Positions 20,816 through 33,477 of a stretch of 64,000 bases of DNA are shown in pieces. The position numbers and the translations under genes were made by a program. Below the pieces are notes generated by a model. It did no database searches, had not been told where the DNA came from, and saw only the letters and a list, made by a program, of their open reading frames with translations. This DNA comes from Agapetus fuscipes (lineage: Eukaryota > Arthropoda > Insecta > Trichoptera > Glossosomatidae), in assembly GCA_951799405.1 (NCBI GenBank), contig OX637359.1:8056201-8120200 (forward strand), read 5' to 3'. Within the stretch, counting starts at the first letter, position 1. The number at the start of each line of letters is the position of its first letter.

Positions 20816-21159
20816 TTAAAACATTGATGCATGTACTACAATATCGAATAGACTGGTTTTTCATTAAATTATTAAGTGTTCTTTTTACTCAAAGCTATTT
20901 AAGCTTTAGCGTCAATATTATAAACATTACCAAGCTTAAAGCTGCTTTAATAATCTCATACATTTAAAAAAAAATATATATATAGAACCAAAAAATAAGC
21001 ACTGTTATAATTATTACACTTTTTTAATGCCATTCCTGTTTCGTCGAAGGGCGGCATGAGTTGTAGGGTTGGCGTTCTTCTGACATTTGGGTTTTTAATT
21101 ATTAACAATTATTTGTCTTAAATTTATAAACTTATTTGAAAATTTGCGTCCCTTGAATA

Positions 21160-21410
21160 ATAGGTCCTGGGGCTGACCCCCCCATGCAGTAAAAACTTAG
21201 TCCACTTTTGCCAATGCCACCCCGGTTTCAGGGAAATGCGGCAAGTTAAAAGTTTCAAAGTTTATGTTCATGTGAGGTTTGGATTATTTTGTATGTACAC
21301 ATGCAGCATGTGTAAGCGCGAACTTACATGCACCTGCTTGTGGGAATGCATGAAATATGAGACTTAAATGTCAATAGGTATATCTTTGCAACTTAAGTTA
21401 TCGATTTTAT
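21160..21410 (+). mobile_element. LINE-A 3' UTR copy
   Basis: Contains cacatgcagcatgtgtaagc and a tail atctttgcaactta. Confidence 0.7.
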
Positions 21411-21661
21411 ATTTCATTGGTAGTATGCGGATTGTACGCGTGCATTAAAAATTAATCTAAAATTATCTCGCAAATCCAGTGCCAGCGCCTGCAGCAATTT
21501 TTATTACCTTTCCCTTAAAATGGTTGTCAAAAGTAAGTCCTATTTTGACGGTACAGGTGGCCAACCTCATACCGAGGATTAATCAATTAAAAATGCAAAC
21601 GCAACTAAGCTGCGCGAATAGTACATAATATTAGTATGATTTTAAAATGGCCGCTGTTTTT

Positions 21662-21790
21662 TGTAAATCACTCCTCAAGAGCCCTCTGCGAGCTTGATCG
21701 TCGCTATAGAAAGCGCCAATTCTCAAGCAAGACCCAGTTGCTGTAAGACAGGATGGACCTTTGGTGACCGGACTTTGGTAAAGTCCTACT
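21662..21790 (-). mobile_element. SINE-B fragment
   Basis: It contains agcgccaattctcaagcaag and cccagttgctgtaag, the reverse of the central body. Confidence 0.6.
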
Positions 21791-21800
21791 TGTAATAGTA

Positions 21801-21921
21801 TAACTTCTTACCGCGTTGTCTGAGAAGGGGTCGTATGTGGGCGTGGCGCATGGATCCTATTTATTTTTACAGGTAGATAATGGGGACGGCGTTATGCCAA
21901 CCACTTCAATTGAAGTGGGGA
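21801..21921 (-). mobile_element. SINE-A 3' fragment
   Basis: Reverse of the 3' third: taacttcttaccgcgtt then ttatttttacaggta. Confidence 0.65.
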
Positions 21922-22232
21922 CTATATAGATTGTCTAAGCAATAATACTGCATCCATTAGCGCGTTAGAAAAATATTTCGATTCTCAGTGTTTGCTGAAA
22001 AAATGTGTAAAATGGAAATTTGCATAAAGTGTTAGTGAGGAAAATGCATCCTGATAATGTAAGATGATGTAATGTTAACGAAAATATTAGCACTGAAGTC
22101 CTAATTCAAAGAAATGTTCAATTTTCTTGATAAATTGAATGGTTGATGCAAAGAAGGCATTTAGTAGATAGGTACCACAGTAGTCAAATTGTGAAAAACA
22201 GACAATGAGGTCCGCAACATGAATTGCCGTAG

Positions 22233-22365
22233 ACAATATTGTTACGTCACTAGGCCGGGCTACTGGGGACAGGGCAAAAAAATATTTTGTTCGCGGTTGC
22301 TACGGCGTGGCAGTCCCATACATGACTGACGTTTGCTCGCCGAGAAAAAAGTTCTAAATGAAAGC
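22233..22365 (+). repeat. repeat D (tgacgtca-start family)
   Basis: Starts ttacgtcac, then ggccgggct, ggttgctacgg, agtcccatacatg. Copies at 3148-3275 and 8878-8995 (plus) and 45205-45300 (minus); partial ones near 40138, 42595 and 43660. Confidence 0.55.
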
Positions 22366-22424
22366 GGAGACAGTTAAAAAATTAAAGTATCAGACTTTTG
22401 TTCAGAATTATAAAATCATAAAAA

Positions 22425-22762
22425 ATGGCAATTGATCTGCAATGTTCGCGGTTAAGGCTTTAGAAATTTAATTGTTGTCTTGTATTTCCTACATTTAAAA
22501 AAAATATTGTCCGTTTTACATGGCTAAATGTATATTACAATTTTTGTTTCTTGATTTATAGGTTGGTATAAGGCTGACCACCCATGCTGTAGAAATTGGT
22601 TCATTTTGTTAATGTCACCCCTATTTCAGGGAAAATATTGTAGGATTTTTGCTCATTTGTGATTTGGGTTATTGTTTTGTGAGTAGGTACACATGCATTA
22701 TTATATTATATAATCTCGAACTAACAAGAGTCTGCTTGTGGGCATGCATTTAATATTCATCA
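22425..22762 (+). mobile_element. LINE-A 3' end
   Basis: Starts in the ORF end (atggcaattgatctgcaatg) and continues through the upstream UTR into the 240-bp 3' UTR. Confidence 0.65.
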
Positions 22763-23267
22763 ATTGTAAAATTTCCCTCAAATGGAACCATAATTTCAAA
22801 GTAAAATGCATTTTTTCCACATAATGCCCACCTCATGTGTACATGTGCCTGTAAGGGATGCACGCCCCTGTATTAATGGTAGCCTGAGTGAAATCTGACA
22901 ATTATAAATTATCATAATATATATATAGTACCTTTATATGAATGAGAATCCTAAATGCATTTAAGTCCTTTTAAACAATGCGAGTTTTTTCTTCTCACAA
23001 ATTTGAACAAGTCTTTTAAAACGGACTGTCAAAAACCTATTGAAAAAGCTCCATATATATATATCTATAGTCGGGAGCTTTATTTTGTTAAGAAACAATG
23101 GGAGAAAAAAAGCCCTGTGTGAACTTAAGCCATAAAAGTCATGGACCATGCAACATGTGACTCAATATATTAAGACATTAAGTCATTGTTTACAATTTAT
23201 GAGTTAGGTGCATTTCACATTAGACGCTTTCCGCCCGGTTCGTCTCTGAATTACCAGACAAACTGTA

Positions 23268-23503
23268 CCCTTAGTACGAGTTGCAAAACTTGAGTAATGT
23301 AAAGTTATTAAAGAGTGATTTCCCCATTGGATTTCCCCCAAAATCTGCCGTTTTTGTTTGTTTGAACTTGTTTTTCTTCATCACTGTAACTCTTTGCTAA
23401 GACCATAAAGTGTAAGAAACAAAATCGGCAGATTTTGGGAGAAATCACTCTTTAATATTTTCCGTAAACTTTACTTTTCTCAAGTTTTAACTCGTACTAA
23501 GGG
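23268..23503. mobile_element. TA-flanked fold-back MITE, copy 1
   Basis: Starts cccttagtacgagttgcaaa, ends in its inverse, TA on both sides; almost the whole 236 bp is an imperfect hairpin. Confidence 0.8.
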
Positions 23504-23760
23504 TACTGTGCGAAAGCTATCAAACATCCCCCCAGTCACACCGGACAGAATGAATCTAGTGTGTACGCCGTATGGTGCAGAAGCTAGAGCGGATACAAAA
23601 AGAACCAATGAGGACTACTCAGAACATCTGAAATGATATCTTTTAGAATGATCACAAGCAGGATCTCTAACCAGTAAAAATAAATAGGATCCACACGCCA
23701 TACATGCCCCTTCAAAGACAACGCGTAACAAGGTGTAATACCTACATGTGCCGCTTTTTG

Positions 23761-24078
23761 GACCGGTCCGTAGTCCAGTGGCAACATTTCGGACTCGCAA
23801 ATGGAAGGTTGTGGGTTCGAATCCCGGCGGGGCACAAAAAATACAGCTTTTAAATTTTAAAATATGCTCTTCGCTGGGTTGAAAAATTCATAAAACCTTT
23901 ACCAAAGACCAGTCATGAAAGGTCCATCCAGCCTTACAGCAACTGGGTCTTGCTTGAGTATTGGCGCTTTGTAGCGACGACCAAGCTCGTAAAATACCTC
24001 TGCGGCACTACAACAAGTGTCATAGACCCATAGAGTCTCTGAAATCTAGGTAGTCTCCCGTACAGGATCTCTAAAAAA
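23761..24078 (+). mobile_element. SINE-B, near full length
   Basis: It shows the head gaccggtccgtagtccag, B box gggttcgaatccc, the central cagcaactgggtcttgctt and an A-rich tail. It is joined upstream to a SINE-A tail fragment (23665-23760). Confidence 0.85.
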
Positions 24079-24207
24079 AAAGTAGAAAATTGCGGGATTG
24101 AATCCGCAATGATCACATGCGAAAAGTTTGTGAGATAGAGGACATAGTGAGATGGAGCAGATCCAGGAGAGATCGTGTCTCTAGAATGAATCATGAGAGA
24201 CTCGCAC

Positions 24208-24602
24208 ACATCGTAGCTATCGTAGTAACCAATAGGTCAACGCCATCGTAGCTATCGTAGTAACCAATAGGTCAACGTCATCGTAGCTATCGTAGTAACC
24301 AATAGGTCAACGCCATCGTAGCTATCGTAGTAACCGATATCCAATAGGTCAACGCCCAGTTGGAAGACATCGTACCTATCGTAGTAACCAATAGGTCAAC
24401 GCCCAGTTGGAAGACATCGTAGCTATCGTAGTAGCCAATAGGTCAACGCTCAGTTGGAAGACATCGTAGCTATCGTAGTAACCAATAGGTCAACGCCCAG
24501 TTGGAAGACATCGTAGCTATCGTAGTAACCAATAGGTCAACGCCCAGTTGGAAGACATCGTAGCTATCGTAGTAACCAATAGGTCAACGCCCAGTTGGAA
24601 GA
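24208..24602. repeat. minisatellite, nine units of 35 or 47 bp
   Basis: Units start catcgtagctatcgtagtaa. The first three are 35 bp, the fourth is 54 bp (a 47-bp unit with 7 extra bases) and the last five are 47 bp because they add ccagttggaaga. The units differ at only a few positions. Confidence 0.92.
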
Positions 24603-25244
24603 CCTCCTAAAAGTTCGCTGGAAGTCCTCATCTCAGGATACATGAGCCGTTATGAAGTTTTTTTGTGGAGCTTTGAAACATCAGAAGCAGGTCAGCTACT
24701 CAGATGTGCTCCAGAGAGACAGAACTGAGAGACAATTGCTGACATTTATCAAAGTCAAAAAGGTGTCGTACTTGGGATGAATTCTTTGAAGGTGGGAAAA
24801 TATCTGGACGGCCTGATCTCAGGATCCATGAGCCGATATGAAGTTTTTTTGGGAATCATAGATCGGAAGATATAGATCAAGAAAGAGAAGAAGATTTAGA
24901 GACTGTCGATCTATAAAAAATGGGTCGTCAATCGGTCAAAAGTGCGTTGGCCCTGATACGTGATAGGAATACATACATATGTAAGTGTCTACCATACAGC
25001 CTGGACCACTTTTCGAAAAAAGGGCGCACGATTTTGAAATGCTGGGATGATGGTCAATGGTTCTCAAAAGAGGAAAGAAAGGGAGCTGACTTAAAAGATA
25101 AATGGTGAAAGAATTTGGAAATCAATAACCAAGAAAATTTTCCAAAGGACGGTAACTCTTAATGGTTTTTCTTGAAATTGGGTATTAAAGAAGCATATTG
25201 TAGATATGAAATTATGGATGTGGATCCGGATACGGTTGATACGG

Positions 25245-25347
25245 TTATAAACCACCTTTCCCTGAAACTAGGGTGGCATCGGCAAAAGTAACCCATTTTT
25301 TTTACGAATGGAGAGCCATAGCCTCATGCAAACCTATGAGGAACAAG
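25245..25347 (-). mobile_element. LINE-A 3' UTR fragment
   Basis: Reverse fragment with tttccctgaaactagggtgg. Confidence 0.55.
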
Positions 25348-25461
25348 GAGAGCAAATTGTAGATGTTTCATCGCCATTGAATTAGTTACAAAATGAGAGC
25401 TCTGAAGATTTTATACTAAATACATTTTTACTATAATTTATACCGGAAACCAATTTTCCAC

Positions 25462-25697
25462 TCAGTGCTTGTTCGGCTTATCTTTCATTTGATTCAAATA
25501 TGACATTTCAATAAAATTGTCTTAAGAACCACAATCTGTGCTAAGAAAAAAACGTAAAACACGATAATGCAAGAGTTGCTTTAAGTATTTTTATAATAAA
25601 TTTCCAGTTTTCATAAAACGCATTGGTCCAGTACTCATACAAACATGGCTCATTTGAAATTACCTCAGATGGACTTAAGATAAACAAGCACTGAGGG
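25462..25697. mobile_element. MITE with cagtgcttgt ends
   Basis: Inverted ends ctcagtgcttgtt / aacaagcactgag. About 105 bp of one arm recurs in inverse orientation in sage intron 3 (7780-7885). Confidence 0.65.
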
Positions 25698-25699
25698 GA

Positions 25700-27285
25700 T
25701 GAAATAGAAGACCCTAGGAATATAATACTCAACAACGTATATTTTTACCTATGAAAAGAGCAAATGAATTCAATGTTTTGTTGTTTTATTTTATTTGTTC
25801 TTAAGTGTAAACTTTGAGAGGCCATAAAATTGTGGTTGTCAGACCTCTAAAGCCCATGGTTTGAGCGCGTATTATGTGAATGCAGGTCTAAGCAAGGGTC
25901 CCAGATAGACCTGCGAGCGCTGAACAATGCGGGGTGCATTGTTTTTTGCGAACCCGTCGGTGGTTTGGTCGGATTCTAACTTTCAAACACATTGGCGACT
26001 GTTAGGACTGCTTTAAAATGCGCTTTAAAAAAGTAAACAACAACTTAAACTTAATTTTCCTTAGGCCCGGTATATTCAAGTTAAGTAATATTTTAGTTGA
26101 ATTTTACTTGAACTATTATTCAAAATACTCATGTTCGAGTTAACTAAAACCGAGAATTACCCAAGTGACAAGCCCCACCCCCAAATCTTGTAAATAATTA
26201 CAAAGCCATTTAAAAGCTAACAAACAACTGTTTATAAAAATCAAATGCCTTACCTTTCTGGAAAACGACACAAAAAATGTTCAGTTTGCAACAACTTTGA
26301 TGTATCCTTACATTAAAAAAGAACAGCTGCTGTCAGTGAAGACGACGCCATCTTGAAAATCGTAAGTTTAAAGTAACTAAATATTTACTGGCGAAATTCG
26401 GTCATTTTCATTTTACATTTACGATACTTCAAAATACCGGGTCTTATTCATTACCTTTATTGTGATTTTCATTACAAAAATCAGTTATAAACTTACTTTT
26501 TTGTTTGGAAAACTTATATGGAAAAATAAAAATGAAGTGTGTTAAAAATGAATAAGGGTAGTACTTGCGAAAAATAAAAACGCACTCAAAGACACTTATT
26601 TTTAATAGACAATCTTTCAACCGGTCTGCTTTTTCCTACGAAACGTTTTTAACGCAAGAAGAGAGTTACATAAAATTAACCAAACTAAAACTGACATTGT
26701 CATCTTACTTTATTAGAATAGGTATATTTGAATATGTTATGCTGATACCTGCTTACTTCTTACTGTACAGCATATTATCTTTTATGTTTATGATTTGGAT
26801 CAATTAAGTTTTATTTGACGTTTATGCATTTTTTTTTGTGTTAAAGGCGTATGCCATAAAATATACAAATCATTTAATGCAAACGTCATCCGTTCACAAT
26901 GTGTTTACCATACTCTGACAAAATCCAGAACTACCGGTCTTGGTCTTTCACTTCGAAATAAAAAAAAAGAAACGCTAAATCAAAAGGGCCCTTGAGAATG
27001 CGAGAAACAGCCCCGGCAATTTGCAACTTACGCCAAAAAAAATACCTCGCAGATTGGGGGGTGGCAATTCGAAGGATTCCGAGAGGTGTAATTTGCAAAG
27101 ATGATTAGAGGAACTTACAAGGAAAAAGTGTTTGAAGTTTTCGGCGCCAATTATTGGAAATTATATAGGTGGAATCAGAGAAATTGTAACTTGGAATCTA
27201 AAATATTATTTGTTTCTATATTTTTTTACAGACTTGGGTTATGGCTTAATTTTGAGTGTGATACTGTTCTGAGATCGTTCCGTGA
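25700..27285. other. unassigned AT-rich stretch
   Basis: Open frames here have no recognisable domain and biased composition. No gene is called. Confidence 0.5.
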
Positions 27286-27289
27286 ATTG

Positions 27290-27710
27290 AACCACTGTTT
27301 GTTTGATGTCGGGGTTAATCTGACGTTTGCGTCTTATATTGTAAGTGCACATGCAGCATGTGTAAGCGCAAACATACATTTCGATACCTTAAAGGTAAAA
27401 CTGAATATGTAGCATAATATTTAAAGCTAACGTGAGTTTCTCAGATATGTGCACCTTCTTTCCTATTTTCTACGAGAGAAAACTCTACAAAAGTATAAAA
27501 ATCGAAAAAGTTTTTCATGAGAATTTCCTTATAATTGGTTCATTTGATATGATAAGTTACACCCAATAAAATGTTTTATAAACGATTTCTCAAATCAGTG
27601 AATCAGCACTTATTCAGTTTTACCTTTAAGGTGGCGACGTGTCTGCTGGGGGCATGTATAAAAAATAACCTTAAATGTCAATATAGTTTTGCAGCTTAGA
27701 TTATACATTC
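27290..27710 (+). mobile_element. LINE-A 3' UTR split by a MITE
   Basis: Left part to 27386 (catgcagcatgtgtaagcgc), right part from 27632 (cgtgtctgctgggggcatg). Confidence 0.6.
27387..27631. mobile_element. MITE inside LINE-A, 245 bp
   Basis: Exact 21-bp inverted ends ccttaaaggtaaaactgaata. It splits a LINE-A 3' UTR. Confidence 0.75.
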
Positions 27711-28054
27711 ACTCATTTTATGGACTTAATTTTAATAATACTTGTTTAAAAAGTGGAAATGTGGTACGTTTAAAACTGCAGTATTATATGAAATTCTTAC
27801 GAACCGCGTTATGTTGTGGTCAGGTCGTTACGTTTTTAAGGACCTGCATGCACTATAGGTAGGTACTAGGATTGAGTGACCTTGTGTGGTCGCAGGTTCG
27901 ATTCCTTGCCTTCCGAGAAAAAGAAATAGCGTTCTCTAGAAGTTTCTATGCTCGGGATGAATCGCTCATTTGGTTCGGTGCAATATTTTGATTTTCGAAA
28001 CAAACAAAATAATATAAAAATAAACAGTACAGAATTGTACGCCGTTCTACTAAG

Positions 28055-28130
28055 AGTAGCCAGAACCTCTGCAGCGTCTCCTCAACTTATTTCTTCCAAA
28101 GAAGAGGGTTTAAAACTGAAAAGAAGATGG
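28055..28130 (-). mobile_element. LINE-B 3' fragment
   Basis: Reverse gtagccagaacctctgcagc. Confidence 0.45.
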
Positions 28131-28254
28131 ATACAATGGACTTTCACTGTGTTAGCAGAAATATCCTCAAAATATGAAAAGAACAGAATTGCCGTCACAA
28201 AAGCTATAAACTAAGTCTTTTTTCACCAAGTTTTCAAGTCACGCTTTCTTGCAA

Positions 28255-28541
28255 GGGGCCGTCCATATATTACGTCATTCGAATTAAGGGGGGGGGGGAG
28301 TCTGGTCTGCGGATGATGGCAAATGACGTACGAGTACCAAAAGTGACGTCGTTCTTGTAAATACCAATTTCTACAAAATATACATAATATTATGTAAGAT
28401 ATATAACATTATTAATTATTAAGCTCATCCATTATTACAGCAAGAGGGGGGAGGGGTCATTAGATAATGACTATAGGATGATTGTAAGGGGGGGGGGTCG
28501 AAAATCGGCAAAAATCGATGACGTAATTTATGGACGGCCCC
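28255..28541. mobile_element. MITE with ggggccgtccat ends
   Basis: Inverted ends ggggccgtccatatattacg / cgtaatttatggacggcccc around G-run-rich interior; 287 bp. The end sequence is one I recall as common in insect genomes. Confidence 0.8.
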
Positions 28542-28839
28542 CAAGTAAAAATTAATTTTGTAATTAATTTAATAAATACAAAATAGAAGACAATAATTTG
28601 TATTTAATCAGATTGTAGCAAAGCTCGCAAAACGTTATTGACAGTAAGGTAACGAAACACCTGAAAGAAAAAAAGGAAGGCATAAAACATAGTAGAATTT
28701 GAAGCAACGTTCACTATTTTGATACATCTATAACCTAAGTTGCAAAGATACATGGACACTTGATTACTCTTGACACTTTTTAACATTGAGATTCACACTT
28801 GATTAGAAGGCACATGTAATTTTAAAAGGCTACCTACTA

Positions 28840-29025
28840 TAATCTATAATCTATAATCTAAGTTGCAAGCATATATTCATTTAAAGCTCTCAGATGTATG
28901 CCCACAAACAAACACGTGTAGTTTGCGCTTACAAATGCTGAATGTGTACTTACAAATAAAATCCAAACTCAAATGAACATAAGCCCTGCAACTCCTGCCG
29001 ACATTCCCTGAAACAGGGGTGGGTA
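28840..29025 (-). mobile_element. LINE-A 3' UTR copy
   Basis: A tail of repeated aatctat units, then a reverse UTR ending in aacaggggtgg. Confidence 0.7.
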
Positions 29026-29309
29026 ACGCCGTTTAAATTTGTACCATAACTGTTGACCGGCAAGATTCAAGAAAACGAAAACATCGTGAGTTAAATTAAG
29101 GTCTATTCAAAATGACGGGACAGGTTCGAAAAATTAGGGTTTTTTACATTTCGACATCTCATTTCTTTTTTCGACGACGAATACAAGATTTTATAGCAGT
29201 TCGTAAACACTGTTCAGTATGTTGTTTGTCTATGAATGTATAATAAAAATATGAATACGCACATTTAATAACTACCTAAAATCGTTCGTTTATTGTATTT
29301 CAATAAGTT

Positions 29310-29530
29310 TCCTTGACTTATAGGTTAGTATGAAGCTGACCACTCATACTGTAAAAAATGGTTCACTTTACCAATGTTACCATTGTGTCAGGTAAGGTCG
29401 GCAAGAGTTGCAGGGTTTATGTTCATTTGAGATTGGGTTTTATATTGTAGGTTCACATGCAGCATGTTTAAGTACGAACTTAAAGTCTTAAATGCAATAT
29501 ATTTTTGTAACTTAGATTATAGATTATCAT
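29310..29530 (+). mobile_element. LINE-A 3' UTR copy
   Basis: From ccttgacttataggttagta to acttagattatagatta. Confidence 0.75.
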
Positions 29531-29534
29531 AGAT

Positions 29535-30620
29535 TTAGATAGATAGGCAATGTTTTTTTTTGCGTACAATTTTCACAGTATCCAGCACCGATATAAAAAA
29601 AATAGGTACCTCTGTGGTCCAAATTTCATTTAATCGTTTAGCCCACAGATCACGGAATAAACCTTTTTGCTATTTTGAATAACAAACATCAAATGGTGCA
29701 TTTAAAATATTAATAGCATGTAGTAAGGTTGATTAGATAGTTTTATGTTTCAATTAGGTACGTAAATGTTATTTGTTAGTCAACCATAAATTAACGGTAA
29801 GTAGGTGTATTTTTTTAAACCTACGTGAATACACCTTAATATTGGTAACATACGGTAAAGATTGTAAATAAAAAACCGCCCGACATTACCTTAAACTTGT
29901 GCCATTTGAAAAATAATACTGTCAGCAATGATAAAAACATACAATCATTAGAAGAATTAATTGATCTAAGTAAAAAATATACAACTGACAACATATTCGA
30001 ATACATACCTTAATAATGCCAAGCTAACTTCCACTCAAAACACACACGACAAATTCCCGAGTCTGATGTAAACGTTCTCAAAAGAAAATGAAGGTATCGA
30101 ATGAATTTTTTTGTGTTGTCCACACTACATCAAAGAGTTATCATACGTGAACAAATACTTAAGATTGCAAGATTTTTGTCAGTTCCAATGGAATTGGTAA
30201 CATACTAAAAGAAAAATTTCGGAGCCAAAAATGGAGACAACCCTTAGCAATCAATATTTCGTGTTTAAATAAGTAAATATTATTGTGGCTAGTACAGAAA
30301 ATGAAAGATACGTTACTAAGGTATATGCAAAAATACTCAACTTTAAAAACGTTTGACTATTTTGATCGTATCATGCCATCAAAGGGTCAAAAACGGGTTG
30401 CGGACATGTAAAATTTGTATGGGAATGGAAAAAAGGCGTTTTTGTTTTATTTTTTAATTACATCGCCACTTAATGCTTTTTGCAGTTTTTTTTTGTATTT
30501 CGATACGCTTTTTATATACTTTACTCTGATAATTTTAGAATTCAGTAGAGATCACCAGTTTTTATGAAAAAGCTGAAAATCATTAGGGGACACACGCACA
30601 AGACAAAAGGTACAAATTTC
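29535..30620. other. unassigned AT-rich stretch
   Basis: About 1.1 kb of sequence that looks unique within the window, with no exon signal that I trust. Confidence 0.5.
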
Positions 30621-30627
30621 GACGGCG

Positions 30628-31165
30628 ATACCCGGGTGACATTGGCAAAGTGAACCATTTTTTACAGTATGGGTGGTCAGCCTCATACCAACCTATAAGT
30701 CAAGGAATACTAAGCAGCACAAATAGAGCATCTTCTTACCGTGCTGTTCCAGAATTTTATTTACTTGTACTTTTCGCACTTAAAGGCAGCGAAGTCTTAC
30801 GCTAGCCACTCAACTTGAACTGGAGGTTTCCCTGCTCTCGAGGGGGTGGGATCAAATTTTCGGTTTGAAATGAACACCGCAACTGGGAAATCATTACTGA
30901 CATCCTTGGTTCGGATCGAACCCTAGCCCTTTGGCTTTCAGTGCAAGTGTTCTATCAACTCAGTCATCGACAGGACAGTCCAAGCAGTATAATCAATTCA
31001 CTATTGCCAATGCTACCCCTGTTTCCAGGAAAAGTAGAGTATTGCAGATATTCATGCCTTCTTTTACAATATGCAAACTTTGTAAACGTGAACTTACACG
31101 TGCTTGTTTGTGTACGTTTTGAGTATGAATTTTTAAATTTCAATATATTTTTGCAACTTTGCAAA
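30628..31165. mobile_element. LINE-A fragments flanking SINE-A
   Basis: A minus-strand fragment (30628-30708), a SINE-A, then a diverged plus-strand copy (30995-31165). Confidence 0.5.
30735..30978 (-). mobile_element. SINE-A, diverged
   Basis: The reverse copy contains ctcgagggggtggga and ends with the head near aactcagtcatcgac. Confidence 0.65.
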
Positions 31166-31427
31166 GAGCATCAACAGCAAAGAAAAGCTTTTAATTATAA
31201 GCTCATATAAATTTACATCTAAAGAGCTTTCGTATCTTTTCTTTACTAACTTACATGCAGAAGAGTTCTTTATGTGTGTGTTACAGGCATTTCAATATTT
31301 ATAGGTAGGTACCCTAGCATAGGTTGAATCAGAGGCTCCAATCTTTTTTCGGTTTTAACGGTTCCCTCAATAATCAGTTTTTTCTCTAAATTAATTCAAA
31401 GAAGTCGACGGTCCCAAACAAAACGAC

Positions 31428-31900
31428 TTCTAGGTTGGTATGAGGCTGATCACTCGTACTGCAAAAAATGATTCACTTTGCCAATGACACCCCTGTTTAA
31501 GGGAAGGTCAACAAAAGTTGCAGGGCTTATGTTCATTTGAGGCTTGCATTTTAATATTTAGGTACACATGCAGCATTTGTAAACGTGAACTTATACGTGC
31601 CTGTTTATGGACATGCATTTAATATCAATTATATCTATTATAATATGGAATACATATCTTTACAACTTAGATTAGGTATAGATAAAACTGTCTCAGCATA
31701 CACGATTGTAAGCGTCAAAAATTGTTGATTTTTTATTGAATACCAGCTGTACCCTGCCACTCTATGTGGCGGCTCGTCTGATAACTGTTACTCTATCATG
31801 CTGCCTTGGTTCACTTTTGAAAATGCCACTCCAGTTCAGGGAAAGGCGGCAGGATTTGCAAGGTTTATGTTCATGAGAGGTTTGGTTTCTTTTGTAAGCA
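31428..31900 (+). mobile_element. two LINE-A 3' UTR copies
   Basis: A good copy (31428-31675) and a shorter diverged one (31800-31900). Confidence 0.65.
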
Positions 31901-31934
31901 CACAAGACTGACCATGTAGTTTTTTTATACAGTA

Positions 31935-32168
31935 CCCTGAGTACGAGTTGCAAAACTTGAGTAAAGTAAAGTTTACGGAAAGTATTTAACAGTGGTTTTC
32001 CCCAAAATCTGCCGTTTTTGTTTGTTTGAACTTGATTTTCTGCATAACTGCAACTCTTTTGCTAAGACCATAGTGTAACAAACAAAAACGGTAGATTTTG
32101 GGCCAAATCACTCTTTAATACTTTCCGTAAACTTTACTTTACTCAAGTTTTGCAACTCATACTAAGGA
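31935..32168. mobile_element. TA-flanked fold-back MITE, copy 2
   Basis: Same family (ccctgagtacgagttgcaaa), 234 bp, TA flanks. Confidence 0.8.
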
Positions 32169-32417
32169 TACTGAAGACTAAGTTGTGCATGCGCACAATA
32201 ATTCAAATAAGTTGTATCGCAATCTGTTCCGTAGTTTAGGAGTGCATAAATGACAAATATACATACATCTGTTTAATTTTATTTATATGGATTTTGCCGC
32301 GGCGCACAGCTTGGGAACCACTGGGTTGGATCGTAAAGCTTTGATTGACTATAAAAACGCAATCGGTGCGTTCTTTTTCAGCATCCAATCTATTCATAAT
32401 GATTGCCGACACGTATA

Positions 32418-32605
32418 TTTTTTACTCTAGCTAAGTTTTAAAGATAAAATAACGTGCCAGATTCATATGAAATGCATTCCCACAAGCAGACACGTGTAAG
32501 TTCGCACTCACGCATGCTGTATGTGTACTTATAAATAAAAACACAAAAATCGAATGAATATAAGCGATGTACATAGCTCTTGATGCCCTTCCCTGAAACA
32601 GAAAA
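32418..32605 (-). mobile_element. LINE-A 3' UTR copy
   Basis: Reverse, truncated before the ccatttttt segment. Confidence 0.6.
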
Positions 32606-32652
32606 TGTGATCCATAAATCCAGAATCCATAATGTAAATTACAAATATATTT

Positions 32653-32940
32653 GACCGGTCCGTAGTCTAGGGGTTAACACGTCTTCTGACTCGTAAATAG
32701 AAGGTTGTGGGTTCGAATCCCGGCGGAGCACAAAAAAATACCATTTATATTTTCAAATTTACTCTTCGCTGGGTGAGAAACTCATATTCCTTTACAAAAG
32801 ACCGGTCACTAAAGGTCCATCCAGCCTTACAGTAACTGGGTCTTGCTTGAGATTTGGCGCTTTCTACGGCGATGACCAAGCACCCAAACCTACACAAAAA
32901 ACAGCGCTCACCAAGTAAATCATCCATATATTATTATTAT
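32653..32940 (+). mobile_element. SINE-B, alternative 3' end
   Basis: A full tRNA-like head and central body, ending acagcgctcaccaagtaaatc with an ATT-rich tail instead of poly(A). It shows that SINE-B exists with two different 3' ends. Confidence 0.8.
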
Positions 32941-32941
32941 T

Positions 32942-33125
32942 ACATCTAAGATTCATATTACATGCATTCCCACTAGCAGACACGCGTTAGTTCCCACTTA
33001 AAAATGCCGCTATTGAACTTACAAAATAAATAAAACTCTAATGAACATAACTCTGCAATTTTAGCCGACCCTCCTTGAAACGCGGGTGACATTGGCAAAG
33101 TGAACCATATTTTACCAAGTCAAGG
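32942..33125 (-). mobile_element. LINE-A 3' UTR copy
   Basis: Reverse, starting directly after the ATT tail of SINE-B. Confidence 0.6.
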
Positions 33126-33477
33126 ATAATTATAATTATAGGAAATCCGTTTAAGCCTCTGTACATCTACTGCCAAAGGAGTGGTTTCTTAATTCTTGGC
33201 AAGGTTGAGTAAACCTTGGACATACTATGATTTGTGCTGTTACGTTTTCATTTCAACAACGACCTACTTTAAAAACATGTCCTGTAAATTTCGAGTAACA
33301 CTGACCCGAAAAAAACGTATTTTTAGCGTCATAAATGGTTCGTTTAATTAAATAGGAGATGTGGCGTCAACTAGATGATAACGTTTCTGACTCTCATGCA
33401 AGCGCAAACAATCTTTTATGCATGACATTCATGCATGTACCCACGTCGTGCAACAGAAAGTAGCGACCATATGCATC

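Noticed and set aside
24208..24602. CRISPR-like array
   Set aside because: Units are contiguous near-identical repeats with no unique spacers, in eukaryotic DNA; it is a minisatellite.
26565..26807. Open frame with a hydrophobic C-terminus, possible membrane protein
   Set aside because: AT-driven composition, no splice or family evidence, and no conserved motif.
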